A stretch of 8,747 nucleotides of DNA from Candidatus Latescibacterota bacterium. GTDB taxonomy: Bacteria; Latescibacterota; UBA2968; UBA8231. The stretch spans positions 1 through 8,747 of the forward strand of contig JAJDUT010000014.1 of NCBI GenBank assembly GCA_022826515.1, given 5' to 3'. The translations under genes and the position numbers were made by a program. Below the pieces are notes generated by a model, which was not told the origin of the DNA, did no database searches, and saw only the letters and a list, made by a program, of their open reading frames with translations. This document shows positions 1 through 6,040 of the stretch, piece after piece; position 1 is the stretch's first letter; the number at the start of each line of letters is the position of its first letter.

Positions 1-317
1 TTCTTGCGCCGGAAGGGTTGCAGGCGGTAGCGGGCGATGGCTGGGTCGCATTGGAATGGTCGGCGGCAGCGAGTGCGGGACCGGTGCTGACGCGGTATGA
101 ATGGCGCGGTCGTCCGGTGTGGGGTGCGTGGTCTGAGTGGGAGCCGGTGGCTGGCGGTGCGGCGGCGCGCAGTCATAGGGTCGAAGGGCTGGCAAACGGT
201 GTGCCGTATGCGTTTGCCGTGCGGGCGGCCAATCCCGCCGGGGCCGGAGTGGTCGCGCAGGTAGCGGCCGAGCCGGACTGGCGGCCGAGCGAGCCGAAGA
301 CGGACGACCCCCTATGA
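1..317 (+). CDS. Fibronectin type III domain protein, C-terminal end (5' partial)
   Basis: The reading frame is open from base 3 and stops with TGA at 315-317, so only the last 104 codons are in the window. The TTG at base 18 is not a convincing start, because the domain already begins upstream of it with Leu-Ala-Pro-Glu-Gly-Leu. The pattern is that of a fibronectin type III fold: an opening P-x-G-L, then a GDGWVALEW strand, a Tyr-Glu-Trp strand after about 25 residues, V-x-G-L-A-N-G in the middle, and the closing Tyr-x-F-x-V-R-A-x-N-x-x-G-x-G. FN3 domains of this type act as spacers or binding modules in extracellular bacterial proteins, often beside hydrolase or adhesin domains. The domain ends near the C-terminus, followed by a short Pro/Glu/Asp-rich tail without a membrane anchor or sorting motif. 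The function of the whole protein cannot be judged. It converges on the DUF5916 gene with an 84-base gap in which I see no clear terminator. Confidence 0.75.
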   Translation, partial: LAPEGLQAVAGDGWVALEWSAAASAGPVLTRYEWRGRPVWGAWSEWEPVAGGAAARSHRVEGLANGVPYAFAVRAANPAGAGVVAQVAAEPDWRPSEPKTDDPL

Positions 318-401
318 AATGCGACGACAGTAGAAGTGGTCTGAGATACTTCATCCGCTTATCGGCTCCCTCAGCATGATAAGGCAACTACATCCCCCGC
401 C

Positions 402-2879
402 CTAGATATTCAGCCAATAGTTGAGCTTAACCAAGAAGATGTTGGTCCCCTCATCTACAAAGCTGCGCCGCAGGTTGTACCCAGGGCGAAACGCGCCCAA
501 GTCGGAGTCGTCGTCGCGGAACTGCGACCAGACGACGAACAGGGTGCTGCCCGGCTTGTACTCCCAGCGCAGGACGGCGTTGCTGTGCAGCGAGCGGTTG
601 CGAAAATCAGGGCTTTCCTCTGGGCCGGGATGCGCGACAAACGAGTAGGAACGCGGCCGCGCCAGCTCCTTGAAGTTGGCGTACTGGCCCGCGCTAATAA
701 AAGGCTGGACATAGAACTCCAAACTCAAGTCGCGGCTGAAGAGGATGTTGGCCCGCGTCGTCAAATCGAGGGTTTGGCTGTCTAATTCCCCGTACACGAA
801 TTGATCGTCTTCGCCATCGCCGTCCACATCGAAGTTTTCGACCCACTGAGCATCGTTGAAATTCCAACTATAGCGCGGTCGCAGACTGATCTCGAACCGC
901 GAAGTCGGCCGGATGCGGATGCTGCCGGAGACCTTGCGGTGGGTGCTGCCAGCCGAGTTGCCGTCCCACTCGTACTCGACCCAGCCGCTGACCATAAAGC
1001 GGTCGTCGCTTTCTAGTTCAATCTCAAAGCCATCGCTTGCCGGCCTCGCGATTAGGGGGCCGCCGCGAGTGTCGAGGTCGTCGAAGGACCGCCACATGTG
1101 GTAGTAGTCGATGTGGACCCACCAGTAGTTTTTGAGCTGGTGGTGGGTGTTGAAGTCAAAGCCGTTTTGCAGGTTGGTGCGGTCGAAGTTCCACGTGCCC
1201 CAGCGGTTGAAGTTGTAGAAATTGCGGCGGAAGATGGCCCAGTCCTCTTCCTTGCGCAGTTGGATCCAGAGCCAAGGGTTGTAGAAGTCGCTGCGCCATT
1301 GGAAGCCCAAGTCGTCAATCTCAAAATGCCGCGAATAGGCCTCCCACCAAAGCTCGCCGCGCAACCAGCCGCTGTTCTTGCTCAAAACCGCCATATTGCC
1401 CAAACCGCCGCGGCGCTGGTCATCCACCGTGGCGCGGCTGCCGGCGAACTGGCCCCAAAAGGTGTATCCGTTGTCGCGCCACTTGAGAGTCCAATCTACG
1501 CCGCCGGTATAGGCATTCCGCGCGCGGTCGCGCTGCACGGCCGTGCCCAAGAGGCCGACGTGCGAGTTGCCGGCAAATAGATCCTGCTTGACGCGGCCGA
1601 CGAGAAAGTGGGTGCGCGGCTCGACGAGAAAGTCGCTGCGCTCTTGGTATTCCTCGCCAGAGACCTCGCGCACCATGGTCGTCTCAACGCGCGCGTACTC
1701 TTTGGCGGTAAGCGCCGTCAGCAGACCAAAAGTGGTCTTGGACGCGGTCTTGCCCGTCAGCTTGGCTGCACCCAGAATGGTAGTGGACTCGCTCTGGTTG
1801 AGCGTGTCGTAGCCGTCGGGCAGCGAGTGATAGCCGGGCTGGCGGCCGATGCGCCGCGAGTAGAACAGGTCGATTGGAGTGTCAAATGCCTCTCCGTCCT
1901 CCACGAAGAAAGGGCGGCGCTCATCCTGAAACGTCTCAAAGACCGAGAGATTGAGCTCGGCCGGGTCGGCTTCCACTTGGCCGAAATCCGGGTTAATCGT
2001 GGCGTTGAGCGACACATTCGACGACAGTCCGTAGCGCAAGTCCGCGCCAGCACTGCCGAATAATTCGCGCGTATCCGCCACGGTGGAGCGGCCCACCGAG
2101 TAGGGCAAAAGTTTCAGCGCGCGCTTAGATTCGATGTCCGCCAAGCCCTCTAGGTGGGCAAAGCGCGAGACCGAGCCGCTTTCCTTGCGCGGAACCATGA
2201 CCCAGAAGGCCTGTTCCTTCTTGCGGCTGATGTAGCGGGCGATGTTGATACCCCAGTCCCCGCCGCTGCTAAAGCGGAGGTTGTGGAATGGGATGGCAAA
2301 CTCCACGCTCCATCCCTCGTTGCCGATAACGTGCGCGGATTCCCACACGCCGTTCCACGTGTCGTTGTCCCAACCATAATCCTTGATTACAGCGTCGTAG
2401 ATCGACCCACCGGCATACACCGCAAAGGCATAGCCCGTCTGGTGGTCGTGATGCGTGTCTAAGCTAACTTGAATCCAATCGGCTTCGGTCCACTGGTCGC
2501 GGCGCACCAAGCGCGAGACGATCTGCTCGGGTGCCGAATCGTAGGCCATGATCCCCACGTAGAGCGCCTCGTCGTCGTACGCCAACTGTACGGTAGTCTT
2601 TTCGCTCGCCGGCTGGCCCTCCTCTGGCTCGCGCTGGACGAAACCCGTAAAAATCGGGGCCTGCTGCCACACCGAGTCGTCGAGCACGCCGTCGATCTGC
2701 GGGCGGGTGCCTTCTATACGCACGGCGTCGAGCGCGCGGTCGGGCGCTTGGTGGGCGTGCAGACCGCGAGGGCCGAGGACCGCACAGGCCACCGATGCCA
2801 AGCAATACAGCCAGTTGATCAGCCGAGCGCACACGTTTGCTTTGCGATTTGGTACGTTGTTTGTCTTGTGGTCTTGCAT
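402..2879 (-). CDS. DUF5916 outer-membrane protein with N-terminal CBM9-like domain
   Basis: This is an 825-residue protein within the usual size range of the DUF5916 family. Residues 1-43 look like a signal peptide: a basic start, a hydrophobic stretch around residues 22-36 and an A-x-A-like site (LHA/HQ). Residues about 56-245 resemble the CBM9-like fold seen at the N-terminus of these proteins: I-D-G-x-L-D-D-x-V-W at 62-71, a YDDEALYVGI strand at 101-110, D-x-x-x-D-H-Q-T-G-Y at 141-150, and G-W-x-V-E-x-A-I-P at 189-197. The rest, rich in aromatic residues and alternating polar/hydrophobic strands and ending in FLVKLNYWLNI, fits a C-terminal beta-barrel in the outer membrane. The family's role is not established; uptake or surface binding of glycans or other polymers is often assumed. 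The ATG start is preceded by AGGA 11 bases upstream on the minus strand. It appears monocistronic, with a strong hairpin in its leader at 2916-2947. Confidence 0.85.
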   Translation of the reverse strand: MQDHKTNNVPNRKANVCARLINWLYCLASVACAVLGPRGLHAHQAPDRALDAVRIEGTRPQIDGVLDDSVWQQAPIFTGFVQREPEEGQPASEKTTVQLAYDDEALYVGIMAYDSAPEQIVSRLVRRDQWTEADWIQVSLDTHHDHQTGYAFAVYAGGSIYDAVIKDYGWDNDTWNGVWESAHVIGNEGWSVEFAIPFHNLRFSSGGDWGINIARYISRKKEQAFWVMVPRKESGSVSRFAHLEGLADIESKRALKLLPYSVGRSTVADTRELFGSAGADLRYGLSSNVSLNATINPDFGQVEADPAELNLSVFETFQDERRPFFVEDGEAFDTPIDLFYSRRIGRQPGYHSLPDGYDTLNQSESTTILGAAKLTGKTASKTTFGLLTALTAKEYARVETTMVREVSGEEYQERSDFLVEPRTHFLVGRVKQDLFAGNSHVGLLGTAVQRDRARNAYTGGVDWTLKWRDNGYTFWGQFAGSRATVDDQRRGGLGNMAVLSKNSGWLRGELWWEAYSRHFEIDDLGFQWRSDFYNPWLWIQLRKEEDWAIFRRNFYNFNRWGTWNFDRTNLQNGFDFNTHHQLKNYWWVHIDYYHMWRSFDDLDTRGGPLIARPASDGFEIELESDDRFMVSGWVEYEWDGNSAGSTHRKVSGSIRIRPTSRFEISLRPRYSWNFNDAQWVENFDVDGDGEDDQFVYGELDSQTLDLTTRANILFSRDLSLEFYVQPFISAGQYANFKELARPRSYSFVAHPGPEESPDFRNRSLHSNAVLRWEYKPGSTLFVVWSQFRDDDSDLGAFRPGYNLRRSFVDEGTNIFLVKLNYWLNI

Positions 2880-2915
2880 GTTTTTCTGTGTCCTAAAATT
2901 GAGGGGGTTAATGTT

Positions 2916-2947
2916 CCTAGGGCAGCGGTCGCTGCCGCTGCCCTAGG
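2916..2947. promoter_or_regulatory. Perfect 12-bp inverted repeat in the DUF5916 leader
   Basis: CCTAGGGCAGCG at 2916-2927 is perfectly complementary to CGCTGCCCTAGG at 2936-2947, with an 8-base loop. The loop carries another CGCTGC, so GCAGCG at 2922-2927 can also pair with 2930-2935, giving two mutually exclusive folds. It lies 37 bases upstream of the DUF5916 ATG and 34 bases downstream of the small membrane-protein stop. No T-tract follows on either strand, so it is not a canonical intrinsic terminator. It could stabilise a 3' end, block read-through weakly, or control translation of the downstream gene. Confidence 0.6.
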
Positions 2948-2981
2948 CCGTTTCGCAATGCCGCTGCGCGTCAAAGAGCCA

Positions 2982-3074
2982 TTAGCTGAGGAAGCGCAGG
3001 AGTGGTATCATCGCGAATACAAATAGGCTGATGAGTACGTACATCAGTCCTTGATTGATGATCTCGCGTCGCAT
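2982..3074 (-). CDS. Alternative product: 30-residue single-pass membrane microprotein
   Basis: This uses an in-frame internal start of the 110-residue frame. ATG at 3072-3074 is preceded on the minus strand by AAGGAG (3085-3090) with a 10-base spacer, much the best ribosome-binding site for this frame. The peptide begins MRREIINQGL and continues with one hydrophobic helix (YVLISLFVFAMIPLL), ending in RFLS; by the positive-inside rule the N-terminus would be cytoplasmic. It would be a stand-alone small membrane protein of unknown partner. The weak point is that the upstream part of the frame also shows coding-like base composition, so this SD could be fortuitous or mark a dual-start gene. Confidence 0.4.
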   Translation of the reverse strand: MRREIINQGLMYVLISLFVFAMIPLLRFLS

Positions 3075-3314
3075 AGTGTAGTTGCTCCTTGCGATGAGGT
3101 CCTTGGTTGGCTTGGTGAATGTCGCGCAGACCCGCTGCCGTCCGCCCGGGGTGGGCGGCAACGCCCCGCTGTCTAAGCCGCGCCGCAAAGCGGCGAAGCG
3201 CGGTCGCACGTCGATGACCCGGCCGGCCCTGGTCACAACGCGCATCTTGGCACCGCCGTGGGCAAAGGCCCAAGGGGCGGTGTTGAGGTGTCGTGTTTTG
3301 TCGTTGGTTTTCAT
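2982..3314 (-). CDS. Hypothetical protein with C-terminal transmembrane segment
   Basis: This is a 110-residue reading frame that I do not recognise. Residues 1-80 are hydrophilic and Arg-rich. The last 30 residues (MRREIINQGL onwards) form one hydrophobic helix preceded by positive charges, giving a tail-anchored appearance. Third codon positions are strongly G/C-biased over the first 80 codons, as in neighbouring genes, which supports coding of the whole frame. The ATG at 3312-3314 has only a weak GGA nine bases upstream, whereas the internal ATG at 3072-3074 has AAGGAG ten bases upstream, so the true product may be only the 30-residue membrane part (listed separately). The upstream region holds a TTGACA and a 16-base palindrome. 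Several GC hairpins lie inside the frame, for example CCGCCC/GGGCGG at 3142-3158, so part of it could instead be leader RNA. The role is unknown. Confidence 0.45.
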   Translation of the reverse strand: MKTNDKTRHLNTAPWAFAHGGAKMRVVTRAGRVIDVRPRFAALRRGLDSGALPPTPGGRQRVCATFTKPTKDLIARSNYTMRREIINQGLMYVLISLFVFAMIPLLRFLS

Positions 3315-3344
3315 TTTTACAGTTCCGTTTAGTGCTCTTTTTAC

Positions 3345-3360
3345 CTGAACAAAAGTTCAG
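3345..3360. promoter_or_regulatory. Operator-like palindrome CTGAAC-AAAA-GTTCAG
   Basis: A perfect 6-bp inverted repeat with a 4-base AT centre lies 31 bases upstream of the ATG at 3314 on the minus strand. It overlaps where a promoter served by the TTGACA at 3377-3382 would place its -10 and start site. GAAC-N4-GTTC is the core of Firmicutes/Actinobacteria-type LexA (SOS) boxes, and similar palindromes are bound by TetR-type repressors. Only one copy is visible and no regulator gene is in the window, so the binding protein is unknown. Confidence 0.4.
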
Positions 3361-3382
3361 TATAACCCTGATACAATGTCAA
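3354..3382 (-). promoter_or_regulatory. Possible promoter of the small membrane-protein gene
   Basis: TTGACA is present on the minus strand at 3377-3382. At the standard 17-base spacing the -10 would be the poor TGAACT (3354-3359), while the better TATACT at 3359-3364 is only 12 bases away. The match is therefore incomplete. The overlap with the palindrome at 3345-3360 is what one would expect of a repressed promoter. Confidence 0.25.
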
Positions 3383-3393
3383 GCATTTTTCAC

Positions 3394-3438
3394 AAAAAAA
3401 GAGGCCGCAGCGCGTTTTCATTTTCGCGCCACGGCCTC
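3394..3438 (-). terminator. Strong intrinsic terminator, minus strand
   Basis: Read on the minus strand, GAGGCCG-UG-GCGCG (3438-3425) pairs with CGCGC-UG-CGGCCUC (3414-3401). This gives a continuous 14-bp stem with two tandem G-U pairs and an AAAAUGAAAA loop, followed directly by seven Ts (3400-3394). There is no T-tract on the plus strand. It ends a minus-strand transcript coming from 3440 and beyond, either the putative RNA/small gene at 3400-3665 or the permease operon. Confidence 0.9.
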
Positions 3439-3665
3439 TTGCCACGTGTTAGCTCTCGCAAAGGAGAACTTCAGTCGGGGACACAGCCCCGTCCCTTCGG
3501 CGCGAATAAGGTGTTTTCGAGCTGCACGTCGGCGCATCCACCATCTAAAATTCCCTCGGCGGCGATGCGCGGCGTCCTGTGCATGTCGAAGCGATTTACA
3601 CCTGTCATTTTCATTCTCTCGTAGGCGCTTTCAAAAGCGTCGTGGAGTCTGTCGTTTGCCCTATA
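3394..3665 (-). ncRNA. Candidate structured non-coding RNA with own promoter and terminator
   Basis: Between a TTGACA element (3695-3700) and the intrinsic terminator at 3394-3438, the minus strand folds into a string of hairpins. H1 is CGCUU/AAGCG with a UUGA loop (3639-3626). H2 is a long nested imperfect hairpin: AGGUGU/ACACCU (3603-3598 with 3514-3509), UUCGA/UCGAA (3590-3586 with 3520-3516), UGCAC/GUGCA (3583-3579 with 3527-3523) and GCGCAUC/GAUGCGC (3570-3564 with 3538-3532). H3 is CGGGG/CCCCG with a CUGUGU loop (3491-3476). H4 is AGUUCUC/GAGAGCU with one wobble (3470-3451). H5 is the terminator. I compared it by eye with tmRNA, RNase P, SRP, 6S and c-di-GMP riboswitch consensus elements and saw no match. 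The same bases also contain an open frame of 66 codons, so a small mRNA is the alternative. The 5' end is approximate. Confidence 0.4.
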
Positions 3666-3671
3666 AATCAT
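3471..3671 (-). CDS. Doubtful 66-residue hypothetical protein
   Basis: The open frame runs from ATG 3669-3671 to TGA 3471-3473 and overlaps the candidate structured RNA. No Shine-Dalgarno sequence precedes the first ATG, and that ATG lies inside the TATGAT that could be the promoter -10. The internal ATGs at 3614 and 3608 follow a weak GAGAGA and would give about 47 residues. The product is hydrophilic with no membrane segment, repeat or known motif. G/C at third positions is only moderate, less biased than in neighbouring genes. The only support is the open frame with a terminator 33 bases downstream. I consider an RNA explanation somewhat more likely. Confidence 0.25.
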   Translation of the reverse strand: MIYRANDRLHDAFESAYERMKMTGVNRFDMHRTPRIAAEGILDGGCADVQLENTLFAPKGRGCVPD

Positions 3672-3700
3672 AGTTACGAGGGGGCGTAAAACAGTGTCAA
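3667..3700 (-). promoter_or_regulatory. Possible sigma70-type promoter for the RNA / small gene
   Basis: The minus strand has a consensus TTGACA (3695-3700). The best -10 match, TATGAT (3667-3672), is 22 bases downstream, longer than usual; at 17-18 bases only GTAACT/TAACTA is present. It lies just after the permease stop and an AT-rich run (3711-3720), so a new transcript could begin here. Confidence 0.35.
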
Positions 3701-3754
3701 GGGGATGCGAAAAATTTTTTAGAAAACGCGAAATGAAACTAAATCAGGCTCGGG

Positions 3755-4657
3755 CTAAGGGCCGATCCAATAGAGCAGAATCGACAGCCCGAGCGGACTC
3801 CACAAAGTCGAGCCAATGAGAATGCCGCCGAGCAGGTCGGGGCGCGCGTCAAAGCGCACCGTGAGGATGAGGGCGTTGATGGCCGTAGGCAGGCAAGAGC
3901 ACAGCAGCAGCACGTCGCGCACCGCGCCCTGCGCGCCGATGAGCAGCGTCAGGCCGATGCCAATCGCCGGTCCTAACAGGACCTTGGCACCAATGCCGCC
4001 GTACAGGGCAGCCGAGCTGCGGCCGCGGAGGGGGATGTGCGAGACTTGCACCCCGAGGAGGATAATGGCGAGGATCGGACCGGCTTTGCCGATCAGATCG
4101 GCCGCGTCGAGGATGGAAACCGGGATCGGTACGGCGAGGGCATTGATGGCTAAGGCCAAGGCCGCGGCGTAAATCAGCGGCAGCCTGAAAATGCTCTTGA
4201 ACGCTTGCAGCGGACTTTGCCGCCCGCCAGCGGCGATGTAGGTGCCGAGCGACGCGGCCGTAACATTGCCGTACACAAAGAGCAGCATGACGACCGCTAG
4301 CGCCTCATCGCCAAATGCGAAGAGCACCACGGGGACGCCATACGAGGCGATGTTGACCGTGGGGAGGGAGAGGGTGACCGCGCTGCGCGTGGGTTTGTCC
4401 CAGCCAGCGAGATGCGCGACAAGCGCGATGACGGGCATGCTCACCACGTACATCCCAACCTGCCAAGCGAAGGCTTGGGCGGCCGCCTCGCCAGTGACCG
4501 GGTGGCGCACCAGCGCCGCAAACATCAAGAAGGGCAGGCAGATGTATATGGCCACATCGGCCAAGGGGGCGGGGTCAACAGAGCGCCGCCGCCCCAACAG
4601 ATAGCCACAGCCGATGAGCAAGAAAATCGGGGCAATGACGTCGAGCAGAAAAGCCAT
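3755..4657 (-). CDS. AEC-family permease (auxin efflux carrier type)
   Basis: From the ATG at 4655-4657 this is a 300-residue integral membrane protein. About ten hydrophobic helices can be placed (roughly residues 5-22, 34-52, 66-84, 94-115, 118-142, 158-177, 190-207, 218-240, 248-268, 278-297), matching the 5+5 inverted-repeat layout of the AEC family (PF03547). Conserved-looking points are the N-terminal PIFLLIGCGYLLGR, the helix-breaking PTVNIASYGVPV at 99-110 and LPTAINALIL at 256-265. Members transport organic anions such as malate, malonate or other carboxylates; the substrate here is not readable. A longer in-frame extension to 4816 exists, but it overlaps the oxidoreductase coding region and lacks membrane character, so I chose the start 11 bases after the upstream stop. 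The SD is weak and expression is probably coupled to the upstream gene. A sugar-acid substrate would suit the neighbourhood. Confidence 0.85.
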   Translation of the reverse strand: MAFLLDVIAPIFLLIGCGYLLGRRRSVDPAPLADVAIYICLPFLMFAALVRHPVTGEAAAQAFAWQVGMYVVSMPVIALVAHLAGWDKPTRSAVTLSLPTVNIASYGVPVVLFAFGDEALAVVMLLFVYGNVTAASLGTYIAAGGRQSPLQAFKSIFRLPLIYAAALALAINALAVPIPVSILDAADLIGKAGPILAIILLGVQVSHIPLRGRSSAALYGGIGAKVLLGPAIGIGLTLLIGAQGAVRDVLLLCSCLPTAINALILTVRFDARPDLLGGILIGSTLWSPLGLSILLYWIGP

Positions 4658-4668
4658 TACCGCAGGCG

Positions 4669-5745
4669 TTACACCTGCTCTTCCCGACCCGAAGCGGCTG
4701 AGCGGTACGCTGCGTCGAGCATCTCCACCCCTCGCATGGCCGCTTCGCCTGGGGTCCAGTTGACGTCGGTTTTGCCCAAAATCAAGTCGGCGAAGTTGTT
4801 GGGCGGACCATCGCACTCGTAGGCCCCCGCGTCATCGGCGACTTCCTCGACGGCGTGTTGGCCGTCGTGGCGGCGCAGATGCATGCGGGCGCGCTCGCAA
4901 TCGATGAGCAGCATGCCCTCCGAGCCGAACAGGCGCACATCGACCTGAAAGGTTTGGTCGGTCGGCACATTGCCCGCGCCGCTGACCGTGCCGATGGCCC
5001 CCGAAGTAAAACGCACCGTTAGCGCGTCGTACAGCTCAACTTCGGACCCGGGCGCGCTCATGGCGGCAAAGACGCGCTCGGCGCGCAACCCGGACAGCCA
5101 AAACAGCAGCCCCGAGGAGTGCGATATCTGCGCGTGGGCATAGCCGCCTTCGGCAATGGCGGGATCGGCCCAAGTAGAGGGCGTGGGGCCGAAGAGGGTA
5201 GCGCTGTCCTGCCCGGAAATGTCGGATACATCCTCTATCACCTCCCCTGACAGCAGGGCGCGGATCGGCGAGGCCATGTGGCAGAGCGCGAATTCGACCT
5301 CGCCGATGGCTTGCTCATCCATCAGCGCCTTGGCCCGCTGAATAAAAGGCTTGTGGTGCCAGCCGTAGGGCACGAGCAGGTGGCGATCCCGGTCCGCGGC
5401 GAGGCGCACCAATTCGCGCGCGTGGGCAGCGCGGGTAGTCAGGGGTTTTTCGCACATCACGTGCAGGCCCGCTTCCAAGGCGGCGCGGGCGTGTTCGTAG
5501 TGCAGGGGGTGCGGCGAGGCCACCACGACTCCGTCGAGTTCACAGTCGGCCAATAATTCTCGGTAGTCCTCGGTGGCAAACGCGAATCCGAAGTGATCCC
5601 GCACCTGCTCTAGCTCGGCTTGGCCCAAGCGACAGACGGCCGTCAACTCGACGTCGTCGCGGGTGGCAAAAACGGGCATGTGGTTGCTGGTGGCCCACCA
5701 GCCAGCGCCGATAAACCCGAGGCGCACTTTGTTTTGGGTGCTCAT
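4669..5745 (-). CDS. Gfo/Idh/MocA family NAD(P)-dependent oxidoreductase
   Basis: This is a 358-residue cytoplasmic enzyme. The N-terminal Rossmann domain opens with VRLGFIGAGWWA (dinucleotide-binding G13-A14-G15, with Ala at the third Gly position), followed by VVVASPHPLHYEHA at 73-86 and the family signature E99-K100-P101, whose Lys is usually catalytic. The second domain has GGYAHAQISHSSGLLFW at about 200-216, corresponding to the family's GG-x5-D/Q-x2-H catalytic segment with H209. No signal peptide or Tat motif is seen. Enzymes of this family oxidise or reduce sugars, inositols and glycosides, including C3 oxidation of disaccharides (ThuB). The ATG at 5743-5745 has AAGGAG eight bases upstream. 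It is the first gene of an operon with the permease, whose ATG follows its stop after 11 bases, and is divergent from the isomerase-ThuA operon. The substrate is unknown. Confidence 0.9.
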   Translation of the reverse strand: MSTQNKVRLGFIGAGWWATSNHMPVFATRDDVELTAVCRLGQAELEQVRDHFGFAFATEDYRELLADCELDGVVVASPHPLHYEHARAALEAGLHVMCEKPLTTRAAHARELVRLAADRDRHLLVPYGWHHKPFIQRAKALMDEQAIGEVEFALCHMASPIRALLSGEVIEDVSDISGQDSATLFGPTPSTWADPAIAEGGYAHAQISHSSGLLFWLSGLRAERVFAAMSAPGSEVELYDALTVRFTSGAIGTVSGAGNVPTDQTFQVDVRLFGSEGMLLIDCERARMHLRRHDGQHAVEEVADDAGAYECDGPPNNFADLILGKTDVNWTPGEAAMRGVEMLDAAYRSAASGREEQV

Positions 5746-5807
5746 TGGCGTTGCTCCTTGGTTGGAGCGGCTAATGTAGGAGCGAGCGAGCGGTGCAGCA
5801 AGTTTTT

Positions 5808-5864
5808 GGGAATTAGAAATTGAGAATTAAAAATTAAGAATTCCCAACCCCCAATTCGTAATTC
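5808..5864 (-). repeat. Heptad AT-rich palindromic repeat, copy 1
   Basis: This 57-base element lies between the divergent operons. It is built of GAATTNN units and shares, on the minus strand, the exact core GAATTACGAATTGGGG (5864-5849) with the copy at 8309-8373, then TTGGG and AATTC-type units. GGGAATT (5808-5814) can pair with AATTCCC (5839-5845), and AATT units inside extend the stem. It is more diverged internally than copy 2. It sits 63 bases upstream of the oxidoreductase start, so its AT-rich part could lie in or near that gene's promoter. Confidence 0.7.
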
Positions 5865-5876
5865 ATTTGCGCAACA

Positions 5877-5925
5877 TCAGAAATTAATTTGCCTACCCAC
5901 TTATTTTTTTCATTTAATTATCTGA
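5877..5925. repeat. Imperfect AT-rich inverted repeat in the divergent intergenic region
   Basis: TCAGAAATTAAT (5877-5888) is nearly complementary to ATTTAATTATCTGA (5912-5925), differing by an inserted base and a shifted end, with a 23-base spacer that contains a T-tract. It lies immediately downstream of repeat copy 1 and about 115 bases before the isomerase ATG. It could be a regulator site for the divergent operons or the remains of a small mobile element. The rest of the 5746-6040 spacer shows no gene; a TATTATAT stretch near 6010-6016 is a possible -10 for the isomerase operon, without a good -35. Confidence 0.35.
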
Positions 5926-6040
5926 CGTTACACACAAGCCCCTTATCGAATATCGACGCCTGACCATTCGCACGCCCGCCTTAGCTATCGCTTTAACTTT
6001 CATATCCCTATTATATCTCTCATCCACAAGGAAGGAAGAA

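Noticed and set aside
318..401. Possible terminator between the FN3 and DUF5916 genes
   Set aside because: Only a 5-base CTGAG/CTCAG pairing with a long loop and no T-tract could be found.
1098..2063. Long plus-strand frames opposite the DUF5916 gene
   Set aside because: They are antisense shadows of the DUF5916 coding region with no SD, no recognisable domains and skewed composition.
3636..3660. GCAAACGAC on the minus strand, like the tmRNA tag start (ANDE...)
   Set aside because: No ALAA-stop follows, and no tRNA-like 3' domain ending in CCA is found; the match is chance.
3655..3663. AGGGCAAAC, like the c-di-GMP-I riboswitch core
   Set aside because: The required partner segment GGACGCAAAGCC and tetraloop receptor are absent downstream.
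3293..3673. 126-residue plus-strand frame in the 3.3-3.7 kb spacer
   Set aside because: It is Arg/Phe-rich low-quality sequence running through the terminator stem and the palindrome, and lacks a ribosome-binding site.
4658..4816. 53-residue N-terminal extension of the AEC permease frame
   Set aside because: It lies wholly inside the oxidoreductase coding region, is Arg-rich without membrane character, and the family's first helix begins right at the internal ATG (4657).
5776..5791. GTAGGAGCGAGC, like the start of a Pseudomonas REP element
   Set aside because: The expected complementary arm (GCTCGC-type hairpin) does not follow and no second copy or RAYT transposase is in the window.
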